Source of the DNA: Litoditis marina | Lineage: Eukaryota > Nematoda > Chromadorea > Rhabditida > Rhabditidae | DNA: 64,000 nucleotides | Assembly: GCA_964036275.1 (NCBI GenBank) | Contig: OZ038438.1 | Coordinates: 2,796,978-2,860,977 of the forward strand | Direction of reading: 5' to 3' | Shown here: positions 1 through 10,797 of the stretch, piece after piece | How the letters are laid out: each line of letters begins with the position of its first letter | How positions within the stretch are numbered: position 1 is the first letter of the stretch | Made by a program: the position numbers and the translations under genes | The notes under the pieces: model-generated | Database searches by the model: none | Seen by the model: the letters and a program-made list of their open reading frames with translations, nothing else | What the model was told of the DNA's origin: nothing

Positions 1-2590
1 GACGAGTCGATTGCATCTAATGAATGTTCATTGCCGATATATCATCACTACAACATATTCAGCGATCTATTTGGTAAAGGTGGGTTCTTTATTCTTCAGA
101 GTAATCTCTATCATATGCGTCAAGTCGTAGTTGTTTCCATTTCATGCTTGCTTCATGCAAGTTGTTACTCGGACTATTGATGGAATCATTTTTGAATCAA
201 AAATACAATTCTGTTCAACTCTTCAATGTAAGTATATGTTTCGTTAATGGAGTTGCTTGGGCGCGCCACCATCAATAATGACGTTAAGGTGTCTTCTTTG
301 AAAATACACAAATGCTGGATGTCTCGTTCGGTGACAATGCTGTCTATAACGGTAATGTGATCGCTGCTTGTGATACGACGGCTTCGCCCAAGGTAACTTT
401 TTTCTTTTCGTTGTGTCTTGTTGAGTAAATGCATCCTTGAGGAATAATAATTTTATTTTTCTCTGCGAGATATCGTATTTTTCAGATAGAAATAGAATCA
501 GTGAGTGCTGGCGGTTTCAATACTCTAGTTATGGTGAACTTGGACGGAAATGTATTTGAAAAGGAAGGTGAATTGGTCAATTGGATGGTTACCAATATTC
601 CCGATGGAGCCCGGATTGACGAAGGAGACGAGGTAGACTAGTTTGTCTTGATTGTCTACATCCTCTAACCAGAACACATATCTACCCTCTCCTTGCAGGT
701 CACACCTTATATGCAACCGCTTCCCTTCAGTGGCACTGGGTTTCACCGAGTCGCATTCGTGCTCTTCCGTCATTCTCAAACCATTGACGTTCAAAAGTTG
801 CAGAGGTACTGTTTTTGAGGAAGTTCGGAATTATTTTGCTGAAGTTAGGTTATCAGTCGTAGTGCGAGATCTCAGCTGTTTCATCGAGATCGTGGGTATA
901 TCAATGTATATAAAAGTTTTCGTCTCAAATATCACGGGGCGTTTTACAAATGCAACCGGGTTGCATGCAACCAAAATGCAACCAGGTTGCACGTGTACAA
1001 AACTATTGGTTGCTTTCAAATGCAACTAAAATTGACTACAGTGAGATATTTTGGTTATGTAATGTGATTTTGGTTGCATTTGAGCTGCAACCTGGTTGCA
1101 TCTGAGAAGCGACCCGGTTGCATTTGAACTGGCCCGTTTCTGGATAACTAGCACCCTTATATCATATCATGTAGTCAATACGCACGATTACTAGCTTGAA
1201 GCATTTATATCGATCAACATAACTTTGAGTATACTTCTGTTCTCAATATCAGCCTGGAATCGCGAGTCTGCTCGATATCCCGCTTCTACAAGCAGCATGA
1301 GGCTGCGATCACTCCATCTGCTCTCTGCTTCTTCCAAACAACCTATGATTCCTCGGTGAAGGACCAGCTGCACTCGCTCGGTAGGTATCCCGTGCCCTCT
1401 CCTCCTCTCCTCACATCTCCTCCATCGAGAAAACTGAAACCCCCATTTGTACTAGAAATAGGGCAAGGGAAGAATATCAAACCAATACACTAATAATTAT
1501 TACCTTTGCGGAACATTTAGCAAAATTGCGCCCACTGCTGTTGAAAGAGAGAAGATGGTTGAAGGTTGAAGTACACATTTTCTTTGGGCGAAACTTTTTT
1601 TTTTCATTCCCAGTGAAGAGTAGGAAAAGTTTAGACACTATCGCTCTCATACACAGTGATATATATTATATTTATTGTATATATTCCAAGTCTGAAGGGT
1701 TCGTTTCCTATGTTCCAGGCTTGAAATCCCCCATCTACCAGTATGAGTATAATGAAGCTCTGCGACCAGCACAGAAAGAGTTCCCCCTGAAGGCACAGCC
1801 GTTCGATTTGTGAGTGTTTCACTCAATTCTGCCTTTGGAAGTTTCGGAAGTATTCGCTATATCTTTCATTGACTTTAATTTTTTTAACACCAAATTTCTT
1901 TGAAACAAAATAACCTTCTAGTCATGTTATTATGTGCTGCTTTTTACATTCACCCAGGCTATGATATTGTTTACAGTTACGATACATTATAAATGGACCG
2001 TTTAATAGTGTTGGCACACATTTTATGTTCTGTTCAGTCGATATCACGCCTTTTAATTTCATAGACTGCTTTAGATACCTGGATATGTTCCGTGACCCGA
2101 AAACCGTTGAAAACGATCTCCTGGAAGAACGATTACAAAAGGCACAATTAGAAGATTATCAGGTAGAAATATATACGTCTGTTGTCCGTTCACTCAAACA
2201 TACAGATCTGAATATGAATATATCAAAGCTTATCTGTGGTTATTTGATGCCTTCTGAATAGTTTATAAACAACAACAATAACAAATAATCGAAGGCTCAC
2301 AATTCTCCTAATAGGTGCTCTGAATATGATAAACAATTAGTCGCCGTGTTTTCTTACCTCTTAGTTTCATTTCATTGCATTGTTCCTTCAATATTCGACA
2401 AAAAACTTATTTTCTATGTTTAAAATTTGCCTTAAGGTAATTTTTATACATGTGTTGTTTTCAGGCACCGGAGATTATCGATATGAATTACAATGAGAAC
2501 AAAAGGGATCTACCAGCATGGCAGCATAAAAGAATGTTGCGAAGGGACGGAAAGTATACTTCTCTGTATGACAATGCTATTAGGGAGTGA
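1..2590 (+). CDS. MRPL38: Mitochondrial ribosomal protein mL38, 3' portion
   Basis: Large-subunit mitoribosome protein with a PEBP (phosphatidylethanolamine-binding) fold; acts in the mitochondrial matrix. The 5' end lies outside the window. Exons seen: 1-79, 289-392, 486-632, 699-805, 1253-1380, 1719-1809, 2075-2162 and 2465-2590 (TGA); all junctions are GT-AG and keep phase. Family signatures, by remembered similarity to vertebrate mL38: HYNIFSDLFGKG at the first junction, NWMVTNIPDGARI and PYMQPLPFSGTGFHRVAFVLF of the PEBP core, then ALCFFQTTYDSSV, the basic QKEFPLKAQPF stretch and YLDMFRDP near the C-terminus. The tail after YLDMFRDP is about 60 residues longer than I expect for the human protein. 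Intron 4 carries a short element built of GCAACC/GGTTGC repeats. The gene lies 489 bp upstream of the SH3BGR-like gene on the same strand. Confidence 0.93.
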
Positions 2591-3079
2591 TCCGTCTGTC
2601 ATCTATAATTGACAGTCAAGTTCCGCCTGGTCTCCATAAATAATTAGTTCCCCTCAGCCGGCTGTTCGTAATATTAACCTGAGGTCATTCGATGGGGCTG
2701 AGCGATCAATCTTGAGCTCATCGAAAAAGGTAGTTGACGATTTCTGTTTGTACCTATTCTTTCTGCAAGGCGTGTTTACCAAGTTTTCGTACATTTAGAG
2801 ATAGATTAGTTCCTTGTTGTCTTTGTTTTGTTTGTTGTTATGAGCGACTGTATAAATAGTGCATCTTATCTTGTTCATTTCGCATCAGCTCGGTATTCTA
2901 TTCAGCGGGGTAAAGTAAACTGGGTTTTTCTCTTTGACGAACTCGGCTACTTGCAAGCATTCAGTCCTCTGCCTTGCCGACTCCGCCTACTATTCACTCC
3001 CGCCCGCCCTTCCCGAGGGAAGCTCTTCCATTTATTTGTTTTATCTCGTCGTTTTGATTGTTTTTATTCCTACCCCAGT
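2591..3079. other. Intergenic spacer MRPL38 to SH3BGR
   Basis: 489 bp between the MRPL38 stop and the SH3BGR ATG. I see no ORF, repeat or RNA gene. The last 40 bases before the ATG are T/C rich and end in a splice acceptor. Confidence 0.6.
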
Positions 3080-3082
3080 ATG
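3080..3082 (+). promoter_or_regulatory. Start codon directly behind a 3' splice acceptor
   Basis: A pyrimidine-rich run ending in taccccag (3071-3078) leaves one base before the ATG. No upstream coding exon is visible. The site is either the acceptor of a 5'UTR intron or a spliced-leader trans-splice site. Confidence 0.5.
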
Positions 3083-6000
3083 GCTCCACTCAAAGTCTAC
3101 GTGGCTAGCATTACAGCTAACCCGGAGGTGAGAATAATTATTCCTTATCAATCTTATCTATAATGGAGCAAAAAATAAGAATAATTTATGGTGCTATTTC
3201 GATGTAGTATGGGATAACTGTGGTGTTATGGTGTTAAGGAGATGGGAGAGCACTTTCTCGAACCAACAAGAAGTCTGTTTAACTCCATCGCTCTCCAGCA
3301 AAAGCGATTTCGGCAAACTAGCCTGTGTTTGCTTCAATAAACAGCTCATTTGCTTGAGCTGGCAACTAGTGGATTGGTCCGCAACGGCGACAAATCAATT
3401 ACCAGCGGTAAATGGAACATTTTGTTATAATGAAATGGTTTCGGCTGCGTTTTTCACTCTTCATATCCGTTTCACGCAATCGGAAACTTCTGAACCGTTT
3501 TTTTTGGTATCCGGTAGTATTCTCTTATCACCACATTCTTCTCAGCAAAAGCAAATGTGTTTATTGTAAACCAGTTGACTACATTAATGGGGCGAATAAA
3601 TGGTGCACGAAGCACGGAAGTTATCCTGCAGTTATATAAACGACTAGTAGATAAGGAAGACGCTGTCAGTATATAATCTAGGAAGTTGACTCAAATATAA
3701 TCTCCACGAGGGGCATTTCGAGTTTGATAGACTCCCTTTCACATTTTCCTTGATGAACAATTATTTCACAAAGTTCTGATGAGATTTCATTGAGTGGTAT
3801 ATTACACGATTGAAAGATTTTATAGCACTCATGCGAATCAAGAAACTTTTTTCCGTTTCGCATATCCCATAACCACTGACACTTACGGTGATCAGTTAAA
3901 CTTTCTCACGGTTTAATTTTCATGAAAACAACGTGATTACTGACAGTTTGTAGTAATAAGAGACGTCAGAAAACTGCAAGAAAGTTTCAATAGCCTACTG
4001 TAACGTGCTACGAGGGCGTGGGATAGACTATACCGCGCCCAAAAGCCTCGAATAAAATTTTCATACTTTAAATTGACGGAAGCCTGAGAGCATTCTAAAA
4101 CTTTTTAATTAAAATTACAGCGAAGTAATAGCGCGTGAAACGAATAATACGTTTAGTGTTACTAATTATATTCGTTAGTGTTTAGTTTAATTTGGTATGA
4201 GTCCTTGCTTTATTGGCCTCTTCTTTAAAGAGTGGGGCGGATGTATGCCGTGTACTATGTTTCCGAATTGGGACAGCTGGCGGGTGAGACACATCGATTT
4301 ACAATGCAAGCCCGAGGCGAATTGCGGAGAATTCAGAAAAAAATATGGGGCTGTCGCTGGGTGGCCGGTCAACTTATCAACCATTACCCCCGTTGGGGCA
4401 CAAGATTTTGTGGCCACTTCTTTTTCTCCTCCTTCCCCAACCGAATGGGGCGCTGAGAAACCGAAAGCTGTACCCAACCGAATCAACAATCACTAACGTT
4501 CAGCATTGATCTACTTAACCAAAATAATGATAAATGTATGTAACTGGGGTAGCAGGGAAATCTTTCGACACTGGGATAGGAATAACGCTGAAAGACAAAC
4601 TGCAAACAGTACAAACCCAGAAGAACGAAACAAAACTCGGATCTATGTGTTTCTGCTGCAGCCGTCCTTGTTGCTTTCAAGACCTTTTTCAGATTCGTAA
4701 ACGAGTGCAACGGACGTTGATGTTGTTGGATGGCTTGGGGATCCCCTTCGACGCCATTGATATCACGAAGCCCGGAAACGAGGAACATCGCATATTCATG
4801 AGACAGAACGCCATTCGAGAAGGAGAAAAACCGCCCTATTTGCCGCCCCAGTTCTTCCACAACGAGGAATATCTTGGAGTGAGTTGCCACTCAGTCTGTC
4901 ACCGCTCACCCAAACTCAGCCTTTTCTCGAAGTTACACCCAGCCAGGTTTCCGCTTATACAATTGATAAATGACAGAAACAACATTGTTATTAACCGAGT
5001 ATCGAAGTCAAGCAAGTCCGAACGTAGTTTGTTGTTGAAATAAGTACCACTGAAGGAATCTTTTGCCCACCGCTATCAAGATAAAAACTAATGCTGGGAC
5101 GTCTCTATATAGCCCAGCCCTTTCACAAGAACACAGTCTCTGATGAACATGAATACCATCTATATCTTTCCAGAATTATGTCGATTTCGAAGAGTCTGTG
5201 GAGGATGATCGGATAACAGAGTTCCTGCGGCTCACCCCGAACAGTAAGGTGAGTTAGAGGGATTTGATCTCCTTCAACCAACCTAAGAACATCGTAAACT
5301 CGACAATTTCATAGTGTACGCTCCTAAGGTATGAAACCATTATGTTCAGTTTTCAAGTTTTATGTTTCATTCGTCACATCGTCAGAAAGTTAAGGTACGT
5401 TGTTTACGTAAAATGGAAAACCAGTTACCTTTTCATTTTAACCAAATTACGGTCTCGTTAGGTTACCAGGAGATCAGGCTACTTGTAGAAGTGTGCCGGT
5501 TTGAACCAAACAGAAGTGGGCAACGCTTTCTGGCAGTCAGTTGGCGACAACGCCCTTATTGACACTGTGCGGCTGGTAATCGGGCGGTCCGGGTGGAGAA
5601 AAGGCGAAAGTTTCCATGAAACACTCGTGTAAACACACCAAACATTATCTGGAGCGTGGGAGAATGAGCACAGTCTCGAAATTTATGTCAACTTTGGCAT
5701 CGAAAAACATTGATATTTTATGTTACACAGCAACAAATACAACTCAAAACTGACATCTCGTCTCGTAAATCTGGTAAGATTTTCAGAAACAAATGTACAG
5801 GCTATTATATATGTTCTGGAGATCCGTTTTCTCTTGAGTTACGAAAAGTCGTACACTATCTATTGTCCTAGGACTCCGAGGATTCAAGTTTAACGAACAA
5901 AGAAAACATGGAGAAGGGTAAGCCGTGGTCGTGATGTCATCATGTTCGTGGTGTAGTCGTTTCATGGGTTCATTGCTTGGAAAATAATATAAATGTTGTA

Positions 6001-9000
6001 TTTGCAGCCTCCAGAGCCTGAAGACCAAGATACGTATGCGGTGAGCATTATCATACTCATTGGTAGAATCTGTATATTACCATGTACTCGAGTTTTGGCC
6101 TCTTTTGCATTTAAAGAAGGACGATTATGTGGTCCAATCGCAACGCTTCAGTCCTTTAAACTGCAATACACTTTTCAATTGCAGTTTAAAGGACCGTTGA
6201 CACAAGATTGGTCCACACAATCGTCCTTCTTTAAAAACAAATATGTTCCACAAGAAAGTAACATTTTTTCCGCGAAAGAAACATGTTTCTCCAAGTACAT
6301 GACGTGTTAGAGATGCAAATTAGAAACTTGTAATAATTTACCCATAGTATAGTAATAAGTGATTCAAGTTTGAATTGACCTCTGATCCAATCAGCAGTTC
6401 TCCACTTTTCATACATTTTGTCGCTCTATGTTTCCTTTACACTGGGTGCAGTTACACTGCGGACACTCGAAAGCACCAGTCAGTATGGAAAAGAGACGTG
6501 CATGAGAACTAAATGGTAGAAGGCTAAGTGTGAGTAAAAACCGAGAAATGGAAAATTGTAGAATCGCTCCCACTTTATTTTCACCCCCCCCCCCCCAAAT
6601 GTATGGGCACTTTCCAATTGTAAACGAGGCTTAATTTCAGGGAGATTCGGACAAAGAAAACAATGGGAAGGGGGGAAAGAGCACATCAGAAGAGGAGGGC
6701 GCAGAGAAGGCAGAGGAGGATGAGGGAGAAGAGGAGGAGTGGGACGAGGGAGAGGGAGAAGATGAGGAAGAGGAAGAGGGAGAGGAAGAGGGAGAGGGCA
6801 CCGTCTAGCAGACCATCGTCCTCGGACAGAAGGCCGACCAGCAGGCGGCGCCCGTGAAGGAGACCAGTGCCGAGGTACGCTACACTGGTAGTCAATTGCA
6901 CAGTCACCTGAAACATGTTTAACACAGCAGAACTCAGAAACGTGCAATTACAAAGTGCACGATGCCTCATTAGAATGCAAACTTTACGTGACTATTCAAT
7001 TCTCTTCTAGTACAATTCTCATCTGCACTCTTTGCACATTTACTATAATTTGTATACATCTTTTCTAATCATATGTTTGAGAAGGGCATCCAACACTGGT
7101 TACGAAAATGTCAGTTTTCAAAAAAAACCAACGAGTCCACTGTGTTTGATGTGAAGTATAGTGAAAAATTGTGTAAATAATTTCACCGCTTCACCCACCT
7201 TGTTTCTGCAACTAGAAGTTTGTACAACTAACTTCACCTTTTCTTCGAAATTTGAGAAAACTGTACTTTTGTCTGATATGAAATTTGATTCTCTTGTAAT
7301 TGAGTCGAGGTTACAATTTCTGCTGTGTCTGCCGATCAAACTACAAGTCAGACAGGGTCATCCCGTGAGAAAGAGAGATAAAATGAGTGGCGTGGTTGTC
7401 AATACATATAAATGGAAAGGTGAATATAACAGTTAAAAATAAAATAAAGTTAATAAAACTTAGAAACCACCTACGTGGAGTCATGTTACCTAGGCATTTC
7501 GGGCTTCTATGTGCCGATAGTGTATACCATTTTATATTTTCTTTTGTAGGTGGAGGAGACGGCGGTCATTCGGTTAGGAGGGTCCCGAAACGAAGAAGAA
7601 GATGAAGAGGAGGACGACGAGGATGAATGCGAAGGTAGTAATAATAATAGTCACGTGAACAACGTGAACAAACGCCACACATTTTCGCGTTCTCATGGTT
7701 GCACCGTGTTATGTTTCACGTGACATGATTCAAAAACCCAAACACTGTTGAAAGATATCGCGCGCAGCGCGAAGCGCTGTGCGAGATTTGTCTTTGGTCC
7801 GGCTAATGCGCGCTTTCATTTTTTTAGTTCACTCTCAAAAAGGTCCAATTGTGCAAATCAAAACTTTTTGTGATTTGCTGATTTTCTATGGCACATTTAC
7901 AAGCTATATATAAAATGTGAACGAAATTGATTAAGTTTGAGCCGAGTTATGACGTTATGCGCTTCATGCAGACCGCCAACTTCCGCCGTGTATCTGTCTG
8001 TCTGTCTGTCTGTGTTGGTGCGCACTCCTGGGAAATTTTTATGTGTGAACCGATTTGACTGAAAATTTGGGACACGATAGATATCCCACTCAAACCTTGG
8101 GGGTGCAAACTTTTTTTCGAAAAAAATAATTTTTCATTAAGTTATAGGTCTTTGAAAATGTCTCTGCGTCTCTTCATTTCGTGCACTCTCTCGCCCTCTC
8201 TGTCGCGGTAAATCAAATTGCGTTATAACTCAGCTCAGTCCTAACCAATTCAAGTAAAATTTGGAGTATGATACCACGACATGAACTGACATTGATTCAG
8301 ATGTAAGTCTTCTACTGATGACGTCATCGAGGATTCTGGAGCTCGGATGACGTCATAATCGAAAAGTGCAAAGTTGATGTCACATATATTTTCAAATGAT
8401 GTTTATATCTTAGGAAGGGTCAATTAACGGTGAAACTCAATCTAAGAGTGACGTATTCTGGGATTCTGGAGACCAGATGACGTCATGTTTGAAAAGTGCA
8501 AAGTTGACGTCACATATTATTTCAAATGCTGAAAATATCTCAAAAATGGTATATTAACGATGAAACTTTATCTAAATATGACTTATTCTGGAATTCAGAA
8601 GACCAGATGACGTCAACTTTTGAAAAAATTGACGTGAAATATGTTTTCGAATGCTGAAAGTTTCTTAAAAATGGTCAATTCACGATGAAACTTCATTCAA
8701 ACATGACGTATTCTGGGAATCTGAAGGGCAGATAAAGTAAGTTTCCAGAACTGCAATGTTGACGTCATATTTTTTCGAATGATGGTAATACTTGACAAGT
8801 CATTCATTAAGAAAACAATTTTATCTGCACCGTACAGATCAAACCACATACCTACGGCATGTGTACAAAAAGAGAAAAATTCATGAAAAAGTGGGGGCCC
8901 AACGACTGTGAGATTTGTCTTCTGCTGTGCGCCGCTTAGACAGCTACTCTCAAATGGAGCAGCTACTGCTACAAAAACCGGAAAATACTTATATACTCAA

Positions 9001-10058
9001 GTATAACTGTTCATTACGAACATACAAAAGTCGTAAAATATTTTTTCAAACCTGTAAACTATAATATACAAATCACAGATGTTAACTCAACGTAGTCAAC
9101 TATAGAGATTCTGGTTTTGTACACAATGATTTGCAGTTTTGGTCCTTACTTGTTACTCTAGGTGCTATAACACTTGGCATATTATTCAACAGTTGTTCTC
9201 TCCTTTACAGCTGTGACTTGTAGATTCTAGTTTACAGGTTTGAAAAAATATTTTACGACTTTTGTATGTTCGTAATGAACAGTTATACTTGAGTATATAA
9301 GTATTTTCCGGTTTTTGTAGCAGTAGCTGCTCCATTTGAGAGTAGCTGTCTAAGCGGCGCACAGCAGAAGACAAATCTCACAGTCGTTGGGCCCCCACTT
9401 TTTCATGAATCGTTCATAGGGTTTGCTCAGATCAAAGCAATCAGACACGATAATTTTGTTCTGCCAAGTATGTAGTTTGATCTGATCCGCATTAGGAGGG
9501 TAGTAGTGTGGTGTGTATCTGTAAGCCGACTGGCTTGATGATGTGATTCGATGGTTTTTCAAATATGAAGCGTTTCATTATATATATTTAATATGTTGTT
9601 TGAAAAGGACCAAGATCAACAAGAGGATGTTATTAGAACGATCTGTGTATGATGATGATCGACGCGTAACGAAGCGAACTTTGAATACCTTACGGCCACA
9701 ACACAAACTAATGTTTTTTTTATTTGTCTGTGTGAAACCTTACCACGGAGTGCGGGAAAAACCCTTGGAACAGTGGTTTGCCTAAGCCTCAAGTCGAAAG
9801 TGAAGTCAACTTTTATGTTAAATAATTAAACTAAGTAATCATTTGATGGAAAAAAAATAAAAATGATGAACCCAATAGGTTGCGAAATATTCACACAGAT
9901 GAATAAAAAACAGCAGTTTGTGTTGTAGATGTAGTGTCAGGTACATTGAATAGGGTCTTTGAATAAAGATGTAATATGAAATATTTTGAATATGTTATTC
10001 AGGTGAAGACGAGGAGTGGGATGAGGAAGAGGAAGAAGAAGAGGAGGAGGAGCACTAG
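3080..10058 (+). CDS. SH3BGR: SH3BGR-family thioredoxin-fold protein with Glu-rich tail
   Basis: SH3-domain-binding glutamic-acid-rich family: a cytosolic thioredoxin/glutaredoxin fold without a redox CxxC, followed by an acidic tail. Exons: 3080-3127, 4693-4878, 5174-5248, 6008-6040, 6641-6874, 7550-7634, 10003-10058; every junction keeps phase. MAPLKVYVASITANPE is the first beta strand. The residues GIPFDAIDITKP, PYLPPQFF and EEYLGNYVDFEESVE correspond to the family's FEEKDI, PLPPQIF and YRGDYDAFFEA regions. Exon 5 is Glu/Asp rich and contains an in-frame TAG at 6806-6808, after which the same frame stays open to its splice donor and through exons 6 and 7 to a TAG at 10056. So either a short form ends at 6808, or exon 5 (234 nt, phase 0-0) is skipped, or the stop is bypassed. 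The start ATG sits 1 nt after a strong splice acceptor. Intron 6 (2.4 kb) holds minisatellites and a perfect palindrome. Confidence 0.9.
6111..6234. mobile_element. TTAA-flanked MITE, copy 1 (116 bp)
   Basis: The 116-bp element (6115-6230) is bounded on each side by TTAA (6111-6114 and 6231-6234), with terminal inverted repeats beginning AGAAGGACGAT. Its middle is a second hairpin, TCCTTTAAACTGCAAT against its complement. It lies in intron 4 of the SH3BGR gene. A diverged copy is at 52613-52761. TTAA duplication plus short inverted repeats is typical of piggyBac-type non-autonomous elements. Confidence 0.8.
7955..8060. repeat. Low-complexity/repeat segment with TCTG run
   Basis: Intron 6 of the SH3BGR gene contains a short (TCTG)n run near 7991-8011 inside AT-rich repeat-like DNA that extends to about 8280. 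No coding potential is seen here. Confidence 0.5.
8331..8765. repeat. About 127-bp minisatellite, about 3.5 units, each with a TGACGTCA-type core
   Basis: Successive diverged units start near 8331, 8461, 8590 and 8716. Each shows in order ATTCTGG, a purine-rich GAAGACCAGATGACGTCA-like block, GTGCAAAGTTGACGTCA, TTTTCAAATG and GGTCAATTAACG/GATGAAACT. The palindrome TGACGTCA matches the cAMP-response-element consensus. It lies in intron 6 of the SH3BGR gene. Confidence 0.8.
8881..9408. repeat. Perfect 180-bp inverted repeat around a 168-bp spacer
   Basis: The left arm 8881-9060 and right arm 9229-9408 are exact reverse complements by eye, from TCATGAAAAAGTGGGGGCCC outward to ACCTGTAAACT inward. 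Weaker symmetry continues outward to about 8838 and 9482, where both sides show the TGTAGTTTGATC-type terminus seen in other small elements of the window. It is probably a fold-back or MITE-type insertion in intron 6 of the SH3BGR gene. Confidence 0.92.
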
Positions 10059-10797
10059 CTGTCTGTCCTGCTTCAAATGCGCAAGGCACAATTACAAAAT
10101 GAATCACAAAAGTGATCGGGTCTATTATAATGATACATTTCATCATAACTATGCTTTCATAGGGTCTTTGTCCGAATTCCCGTTGTATATAAAGTCTCCA
10201 TACAGAAAATCTCTTCGTTCATTCAATCGTCCAACAGAAAACAGAACCACTAACACATACATTAAACTATAAATTCAGAAATCAAACTAAAACTACTCTA
10301 GATAGAGATCGCAATCATATTCAACTGGAGTGTGAACAAAGTTATAGGGGAAAACTTGTACTACGAAAACAAGATTATACAACTAACTGTAAGAAAGGAT
10401 AAATAGAGCTCAGAGAACCGGGGTAGTGCATAATAGAAGTGTGGTCACACGAAATCTAACCGAGCTTGAGAAGAAGGCAATACTACTATTTTAACAAGAG
10501 AATATTATATTCTTGATAAATCGAGTGTGAATAGGAGCGAAATTGTCTGAATTATTTTTGTGAGAACCATCCGAACAGAACAGGTCAAAAGGCACATTTT
10601 AAGATCAATACGCAACCCTTTGCGAACAACAAATTTTCACATTCAATCTAAAACGTGTGAGGAAAAATCAGTGCAAAGTGTCACATCCTTCTGCTAATGC
10701 AAATTACAAAGAACTAAATGGTTATGTGAACGAAAAGTACAGAGAACAAAGAACTAACCCAGCTTTCTTAATATATCCACACAAGGTCACAAGGCAC
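10059..10797. other. Convergent intergenic region SH3BGR / UPRT
   Basis: The two 3' ends face each other across 739 bp of AT-rich DNA. It must contain both 3'UTRs. I see no canonical AATAAA close to either stop, no repeat and no further gene. Confidence 0.6.

Noticed and set aside
6480..6970. Minus-strand Pro/Leu-rich ORFs
   Set aside because: Shadows of the Glu-rich SH3BGR exon.
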